Assembly (NCBI RefSeq): GCF_000381745.1
Contig: NZ_KB906983.1
Location: 30,466-94,465, forward strand
Reading direction: 5' to 3'
DNA length: 64,000 nt
Source: Psychromonas ossibalaenae ATCC BAA-1528
GTDB taxonomy: Bacteria > Pseudomonadota > Gammaproteobacteria > Enterobacterales > Psychromonadaceae
Part shown: piece after piece, positions 1 to 8,399 of the stretch
Layout of the letters: every line of letters starts with the position of its first letter
Numbering within the stretch: position 1 is the first letter of the stretch
Made by a program: the position numbers and the translations under genes
Notes under the pieces: generated by a model
The model's database searches: none
Seen by the model: the letters and a program-made list of their open reading frames with translations, nothing else
What the model was told of the DNA's origin: nothing

Positions 1-1
1 T

Positions 2-2620
2 AACGCAACTTCAGATCATGCTCCGATCCCGGCTATGCTGGTAACGGGCGCGGTTCACCATTACTTAATTAAACGCGGCCTTCGTGCTATGTGTGATTTA
101 GTGGTAGAAACAGGTGACGTACGGGAAACACATCACTTTGCAACGGTAATCGGTTACGGCGCATCTGCTGTTAACGCTTATTTAATCGAAGAGATGATTG
201 TTGACTTAAAAGCGAAAAACCGTCTGCCGGCTGAAAAATCAGTCGCTGATGTTTTTGCTTCTTACAAAGCCGCAATCGATGCGGGTCTGTTAAAAATATT
301 CTCAAAAATGGGGATATCAACGATTCAGTCATATCAGGGCGCACAGATTTTTGAAGCGCTGGGTATTAGTAAAGCCGTTGTTGATAAGTACTTCAAAGGT
401 ACTGTGACACGTATTCAAGGTTTAACCATTGATGATATCGCCACTGAGATTCTAGTACGTCATCGCTTTGCTTACCCGTTACGGGAAGTGCCGGTTACGC
501 GTTTAGATGTCGGTGGTGTTTACCAGTGGAAACAACGCGGCGAAAAACATCTGTTTAACCCGACAACAATTTCCTTACTGCAGGAATCTACGCGTAATAA
601 AAATTACCAGCAGTTCAAAGAATATGCGGCTACAGTTGATGCACAAGGTGATGATGCGGCAACACTGCGTAGTCAGTTTGAATTTGTGCCGAGTGCTGAA
701 GGACCTATCTCCATTGATGAGGTTGAATCTGCTGAAAATATTTTAAAACGTTTTGCTACAGGTGCGATGAGCTTTGGTTCTATTTCGCATGAAGCGCACT
801 CTACGTTAGCTATCGCCATGAACCGTATCGGTGCGAAATCTAACTCCGGAGAAGGTGGTGAAGATCCTGCACGTTTCTTACCAAAAGATAACGGTGACTG
901 GGAACGCTCGGCAATCAAGCAGGTTGCATCGGGTCGTTTCGGTGTTACCTCTTACTACCTGACCAATGCTGCTGAAATTCAGATAAAAATGGCTCAGGGT
1001 GCTAAACCTGGTGAAGGTGGTCAGTTACCTGGTCATAAAGTTGATGACTGGATCGGTCGTACTCGTCACTCGACTCCGGGCGTAGGTCTAATTTCACCGC
1101 CGCCGCACCACGATATCTATTCAATCGAAGATTTAGCGCAGCTGATCTACGATCTGAAAAACGCCAACCGTCAAGGCCGTGTTAACGTTAAGTTAGTATC
1201 TGAAGCAGGTGTCGGTACAATCGCCTCTGGTGTTTGTAAAGCAAAAGCAGACGTTGTATTAATCGCCGGTTTTGACGGCGGTACAGGTGCATCACCAATC
1301 TCTTCAATTCGTCATGCAGGTTTACCTTGGGAACTAGGTTTGGCTGAGACGCATCAGACACTGCTGAAAAATGGTTTACGTAACCGTATCGTTGTTCAGG
1401 CAGACGGTCAGATGAAAACGCCGCGTGACTTAACAGTAGCCGCATTATTAGGTGCTGAAGAGTGGGGCGTTGCAACGGCCGCGCTGGTTGTTGAGGGCTG
1501 TATCATGATGCGTAAGTGTCATTTAAATACTTGTCCTGTTGGTATCGCAACACAAAACAAAACATTACGTGAACGTTTTGACGGTCGTGTTGAAGATGTT
1601 GTGACATTATTCCAGTACTTGGTAGAAGGCATGCGTGAAAATATGGCGATGCTGGGTTACAAGACAATTACAGAAATGGTGGGGCAGACACAAAGTCTGA
1701 AAGTGCGTGAAGATATCAAACATTGGAAATACAAAAACTTAGACTTGAGTACAGTATTATTCAAAGAAGCGCCTAAAGCTGAAGACGGATTGTTTAATCA
1801 GACCGGCCAGAACCATAACCTGGAAGCTGTATTAGACAGAAAACTGATTGAAATTGCTAAACCTGCTCTTGAAAAGGGTGAAACGGTTTCTGCTGAGTTT
1901 GACATTGTTAATACCGACCGAAGCTGCGGTACTATGCTGTCCAATGAAATTTCTAAGGTTTATAACGATCAAGGTTTGCCTCTGCCGATGCAGGTTAAAT
2001 TTAACGGCAGCGCGGGTCAGTCATTCGGCTGTTTCCTTGCAAAAGGTGTTGAATTTACCGTTGAAGGTGATGCAAACGATTACTGGGGTAAAGGTTTATC
2101 CGGTGGTCAGATTGTTGTTTATCCGCATAGAAACTCAGATATCGTTGCTAAAGACAATATCATCGTAGGTAACGTATGTTTCTACGGGGCAACATCCGGT
2201 CAGTCATATATTAACGGCATGGCGGGTGAACGTTTCTGTGTACGTAACTCCGGTGCAGAAGTAGTTGTTGAAGGTGTTGGTGACCACGGTTGTGAATATA
2301 TGACCGGCGGTATTACTATTGTCTTAGGTACAACGGGGCGTAACTTTGCTGCCGGCATGAGCGGCGGTACTGCTTATGTATGGAACAGAGACGGCTCATT
2401 CGAAAGTAATTGTAATATGGAACTGGTTGACCTGGATCCGCTTGAGCAGGAAGATAAAGATTTTCTTGTTGCTAAGGTGAACAAACATTTAGCCTTAACC
2501 GAGTCAAACGTTGCTGCTGCATTCTTAGCGGATGTTGAAACAAGCCTGGCGCAAATGGTTAAAGTCATGCCGCGTGATTACAAAGCGGTATTAGCTGCGC
2601 GTAAGAAAGGAGATATCTAA
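2..2620 (+). CDS. gltB: Glutamate synthase (NADPH) large subunit, C-terminal part
   Basis: The reading frame is open from the window edge (frame of base 2), so the gene starts outside; about 872 codons remain of a family usually near 1,490. GltB makes glutamate from 2-oxoglutarate and the ammonia it releases from glutamine. The window begins near the end of the central domain and then holds the FMN-binding synthase domain (GEGGEDP and GGTGAS stretches). A cysteine cluster (CHLNTCP, about 1,499-1,535) matches the 3Fe-4S ligands. The C-terminal part carries the Gly-rich GXGXG beta-helix domain. The stop codon overlaps the gltD start (TAATG), a sign of translational coupling. The N-terminal glutaminase domain is not in view. 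Confidence 0.97.
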   Translation, partial: NATSDHAPIPAMLVTGAVHHYLIKRGLRAMCDLVVETGDVRETHHFATVIGYGASAVNAYLIEEMIVDLKAKNRLPAEKSVADVFASYKAAIDAGLLKIFSKMGISTIQSYQGAQIFEALGISKAVVDKYFKGTVTRIQGLTIDDIATEILVRHRFAYPLREVPVTRLDVGGVYQWKQRGEKHLFNPTTISLLQESTRNKNYQQFKEYAATVDAQGDDAATLRSQFEFVPSAEGPISIDEVESAENILKRFATGAMSFGSISHEAHSTLAIAMNRIGAKSNSGEGGEDPARFLPKDNGDWERSAIKQVASGRFGVTSYYLTNAAEIQIKMAQGAKPGEGGQLPGHKVDDWIGRTRHSTPGVGLISPPPHHDIYSIEDLAQLIYDLKNANRQGRVNVKLVSEAGVGTIASGVCKAKADVVLIAGFDGGTGASPISSIRHAGLPWELGLAETHQTLLKNGLRNRIVVQADGQMKTPRDLTVAALLGAEEWGVATAALVVEGCIMMRKCHLNTCPVGIATQNKTLRERFDGRVEDVVTLFQYLVEGMRENMAMLGYKTITEMVGQTQSLKVREDIKHWKYKNLDLSTVLFKEAPKAEDGLFNQTGQNHNLEAVLDRKLIEIAKPALEKGETVSAEFDIVNTDRSCGTMLSNEISKVYNDQGLPLPMQVKFNGSAGQSFGCFLAKGVEFTVEGDANDYWGKGLSGGQIVVYPHRNSDIVAKDNIIVGNVCFYGATSGQSYINGMAGERFCVRNSGAEVVVEGVGDHGCEYMTGGITIVLGTTGRNFAAGMSGGTAYVWNRDGSFESNCNMELVDLDPLEQEDKDFLVAKVNKHLALTESNVAAAFLADVETSLAQMVKVMPRDYKAVLAARKKGDI

Positions 2621-4089
2621 TGGGTAAGCCAACGGGATTTTTAGAGTTAGGTCGTGAACTGCCGGGTAAACTTCCGGTAAGTGAGCGTCTGAAAAATAAC
2701 AAAGAGTTTGTACAAAACGATGAGTTTGGTCAGAAAATTAGTGACCAGGCTTCACGCTGTATGGACTGTGGTGTACCTTTCTGTCACAACGGTTGTCCGA
2801 TTGGTAATATCATTCCTGAATTTAATGATGCGGTTTACCGTGAAAGCTGGTTAGAAGCCTGGGAAATACTAAGCTCTACTAATAACTTTCCAGAGTTCAC
2901 CGGGCGTGTTTGTCCGGCTCCCTGTGAAAGCTCATGTGTGCTGGGTATTAATCAGGATCCGATTACGATATGTAATATTGAAAAAACTATCGTCGAAAAA
3001 GCTTATGAGCTGGGTTATGTACAGCCTAAAATACCAACTGCACGTACCGGTAAAACCATTGCCGTTATCGGCAGTGGTCCTGCTGGTCTAGCGGCTGCTG
3101 AGCAGCTGAACAGTGCCGGTCATACGGTCACTGTTTACGAGCGGGATGAAAAAATCGGCGGCTTATTACGCTTTGGTATTCCTGATTTTAAACTGGGTAT
3201 GGACGTTATCGATCGTAAAGTTGCGGTAATGGAAGCCGCCGGTATTAAGATGGTTGTGAATGCGCATATCGGTGTTGATTTTGATGCAAAAGAACTGCGC
3301 AAGCAGTTTGATGTTGTGCTGCTGACCGGCGGCTCTACTGTGCCGCGTGATCTGCCTATTCCCGGGCGGGATCTTAAAGGTGTTCATTTTGCGATGGAGT
3401 TCCTGAGTCAGAATAACCGCCGTGCTAATGATATGGATCTTAAAACTGAAGAAATTCATGCTCAAGATGACCATGTTATTGTTATCGGCGGCGGTGATAC
3501 CGGTTCTGACTGTGTAGGCACTTCAAACCGTCATGGCGCAGCCAGCGTGACCCAGGTGGAAATCATGCCGATTCCACCAGAGCAGCGTACAGTGAATATG
3601 CCTTGGCCTTCATATCCGATGATCTTAAAAACGACCACTTCCCATGAAGAAGGCGTAGATCGTCACTGGTCTATTTTAACTAAAGAGTTCATCGGTGATG
3701 AAAACGGCTGTGTTAAAGAGTTAGTGATTGCTGATATCGAATGGGAAAAAGCGCAGCCTGGACAGCGTCCTGGTTTTAAAGAGATTGAAGGCAGTGTACG
3801 TACTGTGCCTTGTACAAAAGCATTTTTAGCAATGGGCTTTTTACACCCGGAACCAACCGGTGTATTAGCACAGCTTGAAATTGCTTTAGATGAGCGCGGC
3901 AACGTGGAAACAGATGATTTCCAGACCAGCCAGAAAGGTGTATTTGCCGCTGGTGATATGCGTACCGGGCAGTCTCTGATTGTTCGTTGTATTAATGAAG
4001 GTCGTGAAGCGTCTCGTGCTATTGATGCGTACTTGATGGGAAGCTCGAATCTTGAAGCAATGGCTGACTCTTTAATGTTAGCTGACTAA
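2620..4089 (+). CDS. gltD: Glutamate synthase (NADPH) small subunit
   Basis: This 489-residue protein takes electrons from NADPH through FAD and 4Fe-4S clusters and passes them to GltB. Cysteines 47, 50, 55, 59 and 98, 102, 106 (CMDCGVPFC and CPAPCESSC) are the two N-terminal cluster motifs. An FAD dinucleotide fold follows at about 150-160 (GSGPAGLAAAE), and an NADPH-binding fold at about 288-297 (GGGDTGSD). The C-terminal GVFAAGDMRTG stretch is the usual FAD-contacting motif. Length is typical for the family. The start overlaps the gltB stop by one base, and a strong hairpin terminator follows, so gltB-gltD forms the end of an operon. Confidence 0.97.
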   Translation: MGKPTGFLELGRELPGKLPVSERLKNNKEFVQNDEFGQKISDQASRCMDCGVPFCHNGCPIGNIIPEFNDAVYRESWLEAWEILSSTNNFPEFTGRVCPAPCESSCVLGINQDPITICNIEKTIVEKAYELGYVQPKIPTARTGKTIAVIGSGPAGLAAAEQLNSAGHTVTVYERDEKIGGLLRFGIPDFKLGMDVIDRKVAVMEAAGIKMVVNAHIGVDFDAKELRKQFDVVLLTGGSTVPRDLPIPGRDLKGVHFAMEFLSQNNRRANDMDLKTEEIHAQDDHVIVIGGGDTGSDCVGTSNRHGAASVTQVEIMPIPPEQRTVNMPWPSYPMILKTTTSHEEGVDRHWSILTKEFIGDENGCVKELVIADIEWEKAQPGQRPGFKEIEGSVRTVPCTKAFLAMGFLHPEPTGVLAQLEIALDERGNVETDDFQTSQKGVFAAGDMRTGQSLIVRCINEGREASRAIDAYLMGSSNLEAMADSLMLAD

Positions 4090-4107
4090 CCGCTTAATTT
4101 ACGCTTA

Positions 4108-4148
4108 AGTCTCGGCCGAAATATCTTTTTCGGTCGAGACTATTTTAA
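4108..4148 (+). terminator. Rho-independent terminator after gltD
   Basis: AGTCTCG at 4108-4114 pairs with CGAGACT at 4135-4141, extended by CCGAAA/TTTCGG and a G-U pair. A T-rich tail (TATTTTAATT) follows. It lies 19 bases after the gltD stop. Confidence 0.85.
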
Positions 4149-4151
4149 TTA

Positions 4152-4190
4152 ACTCCCTTGTATAAACTCCCCTGTATAAACTCCACTCTA
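4152..4190. repeat. Short tandem repeat, 14-bp period
   Basis: ACTCCCTTGTATAA, ACTCCCCTGTATAA and a partial third unit ACTCCACTCTAAG sit head to tail just after the gltD terminator. The first two units differ at one base. No function is evident. Confidence 0.7.
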
Positions 4191-4402
4191 AGTTACTTTT
4201 CAAATATTTTAAGATTAAAATAATAAGTATAAAACGCCAAAATGTTTTCCTAAAGGTTCACCTCAAGGCAATTTTTTTAAAAATATCGTGAGGCTAAGCT
4301 AGCAAATAAAAAACACTTTCCCGCCTTATTTTTAGGCCTTCCCACCCTAATTTATTTGATGCTTTACAGATAAAGATTAGATTACTCGATTTGAAAATTG
4401 CG

Positions 4403-4411
4403 TGATATACT
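4403..4411 (+). promoter_or_regulatory. Probable extended -10 promoter of the lysW leader
   Basis: TGATATACT matches an extended -10 element (TGn followed by TATACT). No good -35 hexamer is visible 17 bp upstream, as is usual for this promoter type. Transcription would begin near 4418, about 25 bases before the riboswitch aptamer. Assigned by eye. Confidence 0.45.
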
Positions 4412-4440
4412 GCGCCGCAAGAAGATGGGCAACCATTTTT

Positions 4441-4613
4441 CTTGAAGTAGAGGCGCATTACCTATCAGTAACTTAGAGAAGATCGACAATCTGTGATCCT
4501 AAGTGAAAGGAGTTAATGCCGAAGTAGTATTAGGCTGTCAACCTAGCTATTGGTGTCGTTTTTAATAAAGGCGATATTGTCATGCCAGACCATGTCTGGG
4601 TGGAGAGCTACAA
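4441..4613 (+). ncRNA. Lysine riboswitch (L box)
   Basis: The conserved L-box core is visible in order: GTAGAGGCGC just after the 5' P1 strand, the AGTA/GAGAAG loop-E-like segment, GTGAAAGGAG, GCCGAAG, GGCTGTCA, and finally TGGAGAGCTAC closing P1 (GTAG with CTAC). Spacing and order follow the Bacillus lysC aptamer. It precedes an NhaC-type transporter, a pairing described for the lysine transporter LysW in gammaproteobacteria. Lysine binding is expected to switch lysW off. The aptamer ends about 215 bases before the lysW start, leaving room for a separate expression platform. Confidence 0.93.
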
Positions 4614-4621
4614 TACGTTGA

Positions 4622-4646
4622 ATATAAATAATGAAATTATTTATAT
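4622..4646 (+). promoter_or_regulatory. AT-only perfect hairpin in the riboswitch leader
   Basis: ATATAAATAAT (4622-4632) and ATTATTTATAT (4636-4646) form an 11-bp perfect inverted repeat around a 3-base loop, directly after the aptamer. No T tract follows, so it is not a standard terminator. It may be part of the expression platform. Confidence 0.4.
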
Positions 4647-4772
4647 CACCTTAACTTGCTTCCCTTTGAATGCCTCATTTATCTATATAACATTCAATAT
4701 TTTGATCAATATTGGTTATTTAGTTTCATATAATAAATTTTTTTGTTTTACAGCATTACGTTGAAAACAATC

Positions 4773-4803
4773 CCCTCTCTTGTGTAAAGAGTCAGGGTTT
4801 TTC
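4773..4803 (+). terminator. Candidate riboswitch-controlled terminator before lysW
   Basis: CCCTCTCTT pairs with AAGAG/AGGG (two-base bulge) around a short loop, followed by a T run ending at 4802. It lies 25 bases upstream of the lysW start and so fits as the off-switch of the lysine riboswitch. It is about 160 nt from the aptamer, farther than usual, and no clear antiterminator pairing was found by eye. Confidence 0.55.
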
Positions 4804-4827
4804 TATGATTGAGAAAGGTAAAAATAA

Positions 4828-6396
4828 ATGACGTTAGTTGATTTCGCAACTTCCTCGCTGTCGGTATTACCGGCAATAATTGCACTGGGTTTAGCCATTA
4901 TTACCCGTCGAGTATTAATCTCGTTGGGTTTAGGTATTATCTTCGGTGCGCTGCTGTTAACGGATTTCTCTCTGTTAGAGTCAGGTAAATATATCTTCAA
5001 TACGGTGAAAGGTGTTGTTATTGAAGATGGGGGCATTAACACCTGGAATATGAGTATTGTTGCATTCTTAGTGTTACTGGGAATGATGACTGCACTGCTG
5101 ACACTTTCCGGCGGTACACGTGCATTTGCTAACTGGGCGCTGGAGCATATTAAAGATAAACGCGGCGCGTCTTACCTGGCTGCATTTTTAGGTGTATTTA
5201 TCTTTATTGATGATTACTTTAACAGTTTAGCTGTCGGCTCTATTTCCCGTCCTGTGACTGACAGGTTCGGTGTGTCTCGTTCAAAACTTGCCTATATTCT
5301 AGATTCTACGGCCGCACCTATGTGTATTTTAATGCCGGTTTCAAGCTGGGGCGCATACATCATGACTATTATCGGCGGTATTCTGCTTAGTCATGGTATT
5401 GCAGATTACTCTGCGCTGGGTGCTTATGTGCGTCTTATCCCGATGAACTTTTATGCGCTGTTTACTTTGTTAATGGTATTTGCGGTTATCTGGTTTAAGT
5501 TAGATATCGGTCTGATGAAAGAGCACGAAATAAATGCTGAAGCACGCCTTAATGAGTCTCACAAAGAAGATGAAGATCATGTTGATTTACATGATGAGTT
5601 TGGTGTTGAAGAAAGTGAGCACGGTAAAGTAAGTGATCTTATTTTTCCGATTACCACTCTGATTCTGGCTACGCTGTTTTTCATGCTGTATACGGGTAAC
5701 CAGGCGCTGAGCAGCAGCGAACTGCCGTTTTCTGTGCTAGGTGCTTTTGAAAATACTGATGTAGGTGCATCGCTTTGTTACGGCGCTCTGGTCGGACTGA
5801 TGTTTTCTTTAATCACTGTATTCAAGCAGAAACTGGCGCCGAAGTTAATCGGCAAAGCGTTATGGATTGGTGCCCGCTCTATGTTCGGTGCGATCATTAT
5901 CCTGTTCTTTGCATGGTCAATCGGTAGTGTTATCGGCGATATGAAAACCGGCGCATATCTGTCTTCACTAGTACAGGGTAATATCGGCTTACACTGGCTG
6001 CCGGTAATATTATTTATATTGTCTGGTTTAATGGCGTTTTCAACGGGTACCTCATGGGGTACATTCGGTATTATGCTTCCGATTGCAGGTGATATGGCGG
6101 CTGCTTCTGATATCAGTTTAATGCTGCCTGTATTAAGTGCGGTATTAGCAGGTTCAGTATTCGGCGATCACTGTTCACCAATTTCAGATACAACTATTCT
6201 GTCATCAACGGGCGCACGCTGTAAGCATATTGATCACGTTGCCACGCAGCTTCCGTATGCATTATCTATGGCCGCAGTTTCTAGTGTTGGTTTTATAGTG
6301 TTAGGCTTTACTGCTTCTGTGCTTATGTCATTAGCTGCTTCTTTCGCCGTATTTAGTATGGTGATTGCTATTATGAAGATGCTGTCCAAAAGATAA
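4828..6396 (+). CDS. lysW: Lysine transporter, NhaC Na+/H+ antiporter family
   Basis: This is a 522-residue inner-membrane protein with about 11-12 hydrophobic helices and one acidic cytoplasmic loop (about 230-265, rich in E, D and H). It belongs to the NhaC-like antiporter family; motifs such as FIDDYFN and GDHCSPISDTT are typical. The family name suggests Na+/H+ exchange, but the lysine riboswitch in its leader argues strongly that the substrate is lysine, as proposed for LysW in Vibrio and Shewanella. AGAAAGGTA supplies the ribosome binding site for the ATG. It is a single-gene unit bounded by terminators. The lysine assignment is regulatory inference. Confidence 0.88.
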   Translation: MTLVDFATSSLSVLPAIIALGLAIITRRVLISLGLGIIFGALLLTDFSLLESGKYIFNTVKGVVIEDGGINTWNMSIVAFLVLLGMMTALLTLSGGTRAFANWALEHIKDKRGASYLAAFLGVFIFIDDYFNSLAVGSISRPVTDRFGVSRSKLAYILDSTAAPMCILMPVSSWGAYIMTIIGGILLSHGIADYSALGAYVRLIPMNFYALFTLLMVFAVIWFKLDIGLMKEHEINAEARLNESHKEDEDHVDLHDEFGVEESEHGKVSDLIFPITTLILATLFFMLYTGNQALSSSELPFSVLGAFENTDVGASLCYGALVGLMFSLITVFKQKLAPKLIGKALWIGARSMFGAIIILFFAWSIGSVIGDMKTGAYLSSLVQGNIGLHWLPVILFILSGLMAFSTGTSWGTFGIMLPIAGDMAAASDISLMLPVLSAVLAGSVFGDHCSPISDTTILSSTGARCKHIDHVATQLPYALSMAAVSSVGFIVLGFTASVLMSLAASFAVFSMVIAIMKMLSKR

Positions 6397-6420
6397 TTCG
6401 GATAAAACTATCTTTTCAAA

Positions 6421-6447
6421 AAACCAGCCTTGTGCTGGTTTTTTTAT
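6421..6447 (+). terminator. Rho-independent terminator after lysW
   Basis: AAACCAGC pairs with GCTGGTTT around a five-base loop, followed by a run of T residues. It begins 25 bases after the lysW stop. Confidence 0.9.
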
Positions 6448-6571
6448 GCCTGGCAGCATTCTGGATAACTAAGTGAGCAGTATAAAAGGTATTAAATAGC
6501 TAATATCAATTTCACTTCAGATCACGTAAACTACGCGCTTAATTTTTGACCCCTTATTTTTCAGGTGAACC

Positions 6572-8182
6572 ATGATACGTCTTAACCAAGTTAAATTACC
6601 ACTAGATCACAGCGATGATGCATTACAGAAATTTGTCTTAGATAAATTATCCGTTTCTGAGCAGCAGTTAGTGGATATCCATGTATTTAAACGTGGTTAT
6701 GATGCGCGTAAACGTAATGTTATTACTTTGATTTATACGCTGGATATCACACTTGAAAATGTAGATGAGCAGCAGATATTAAAGCGTTTTGAAAAAGATC
6801 AGAATGTGCGGGTTTCTCCCGACACTGAGTATAAATATGTAACTCAGGCACCTGCGGATTTAAGTGAGCGTCCAGTTGTGATCGGCATGGGACCGTGCGG
6901 TTTATTTACCGGTTTGATTCTTGCGCAGATGGGCTTTAAACCGATTATTTTAGAGCGTGGTAAATCGGTTCATGAACGTGCCAAAGATACCTTCCGTTTC
7001 TGGCGTACAGGTGAATTAAACACTGAATCCAACGTACAGTTCGGAGAAGGCGGCGCGGGTACTTTTTCCGATGGTAAATTATACAGTCAGGTGAAAGATC
7101 CGGGTTTCTTAGGCCTGAAAGTTAAACAGGAATTTGTTGCTGCCGGCGCACCTGCGGAAATAATCTACGTTAGTAAACCACATATCGGTACTTATAAACT
7201 GGTCACTATGGTTGAACGCATGCGCAGTAAAATCATCGAGCTAGGCGGCGAGATTCGTTTTGAAACGCGGGTTGATGAGATCAATATAGAAGATAATCAG
7301 GTGACCGGCGTGACCTTAAGCGACGGAGAAGTGATTGACTCTAAGTACGTTACATTAGCGATTGGTCATAGCGCACGTGATACCGTGCAGATGCTTCACG
7401 ATAAAGGTGTTCATCTGCAGGCGCAGTCTTTCTCTGTCGGTTTCAGAATTGAACATAAACAGGAAATGATTGATAAATGCCGCTTTGGCATTAATGCCGG
7501 GCATCCTATTTTAGGTGCTGCTGATTATAAACTTGTGCATCACTGTAAAAACGGGCGCAGTGTTTATAGCTTCTGTATGTGTCCGGGTGGTGTAGTGGTG
7601 GCTGCTACCTCGGAAAAAGAGGCGGTGGTAACTAACGGTATGAGCCAGTATTCGCGCAGCGAACGTAATGCTAACAGTGCGATTGTAGTGGGCATCTCGC
7701 CAAGTGATTTTGATAACGATCCGCTCCAGGGCATTGCGCTGCAGCGTCAGTTAGAGCGTAATGCTTATATTTTAGGCGGTAGTAACTACGATGCTCCTGC
7801 GCAGCGTGTAGGTGATTTCTTAGCAGCTCAAGACGCTAAACCGTTCGGTCCTATTGAACCTTCCTATAAACCGAATGTTAAAATGACCGATTTAAGCACC
7901 AGTCTGCCTGATTTTGCCATTGATGCGATCCGCGAAGCGCTGCCGGCTTTTGATAAAAAGATCCGTGGTTTTACGACTGCCGATGCAATGCTTACCGGCG
8001 TAGAAACGCGTACCTCGTCACCCGTACAGATAAAGCGCGGTCAGGATTACCAGAGCATCAATACCAAAGGTTTATACCCGGGCGGAGAAGGTGCCGGCTA
8101 TGCGGGTGGTATTTTATCTGCCGGAATCGACGGTATTAAAATTGCTGAAGCAGTTGCACTGGATATGCTTAAAGCTCAATAA
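6572..8182 (+). CDS. FAD-dependent oxidoreductase (COG2509-type)
   Basis: A 536-residue soluble flavoprotein of the uncharacterised FAD-dependent dehydrogenase family. Residues 1-90 form a small N-terminal domain without cofactor motifs. A dinucleotide-binding fold follows at about 104-130 (GMGPCGLFTG ending in LERG). A second conserved patch, FGEGGAGTFSDGKL (about 155-170), is typical of the family. The C-terminal GLYPGGEGAGYAGG stretch is the FAD-closing motif. The substrate is unknown. It stands alone, with its own leader and a repeat element behind it. The start follows a TCAGGTGA ribosome-binding-like sequence. Confidence 0.85.
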   Translation: MIRLNQVKLPLDHSDDALQKFVLDKLSVSEQQLVDIHVFKRGYDARKRNVITLIYTLDITLENVDEQQILKRFEKDQNVRVSPDTEYKYVTQAPADLSERPVVIGMGPCGLFTGLILAQMGFKPIILERGKSVHERAKDTFRFWRTGELNTESNVQFGEGGAGTFSDGKLYSQVKDPGFLGLKVKQEFVAAGAPAEIIYVSKPHIGTYKLVTMVERMRSKIIELGGEIRFETRVDEINIEDNQVTGVTLSDGEVIDSKYVTLAIGHSARDTVQMLHDKGVHLQAQSFSVGFRIEHKQEMIDKCRFGINAGHPILGAADYKLVHHCKNGRSVYSFCMCPGGVVVAATSEKEAVVTNGMSQYSRSERNANSAIVVGISPSDFDNDPLQGIALQRQLERNAYILGGSNYDAPAQRVGDFLAAQDAKPFGPIEPSYKPNVKMTDLSTSLPDFAIDAIREALPAFDKKIRGFTTADAMLTGVETRTSSPVQIKRGQDYQSINTKGLYPGGEGAGYAGGILSAGIDGIKIAEAVALDMLKAQ

Positions 8183-8191
8183 AACAGTTAA

Positions 8192-8351
8192 TACCAAACT
8201 GATTAAGTAAATGGTCATTTTTAGGCGCAGGAAAAATCAATACTAGCAAGGCATTAATTGATGTAACTAGTCATTCTAATTACGAAATTAATAACGAAGA
8301 TAGAATTTATTTTAACCAGCATAAAAGATCAGAGGCTTATTCAGATTGGTA
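8192..8351. mobile_element. MITE-like repeat, family A copy 1 (160 bp)
   Basis: Ends are near-perfect inverted repeats (TACCAAACTGA at the left, TCAGATTGGTA at the right). The first 80 bp match the sequence at 63,601-63,680 closely, and a diverged whole copy lies at 58,776-58,934. No coding capacity. TA sits at both ends, as for IS630/Tc1-type insertions. Confidence 0.8.
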
Positions 8352-8369
8352 TAACAGCCTTCATTAATA

Positions 8370-8399
8370 AAAAATCCGAAAAGAATTTCGGCTTTTTTA
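8370..8399. terminator. Bidirectional terminator between convergent genes
   Basis: CCGAAA (8376-8381) pairs with TTTCGG (8386-8391), with an A run before and a T run after. It can stop transcription from the oxidoreductase side and from the cyclase gene on the other strand. Confidence 0.8.

Noticed and set aside
4582..4764. 60-codon open frame after the lysine riboswitch core
   Set aside because: It begins inside the aptamer, has no ribosome binding site and runs through the AT hairpin; the RNA structure explains this stretch better.
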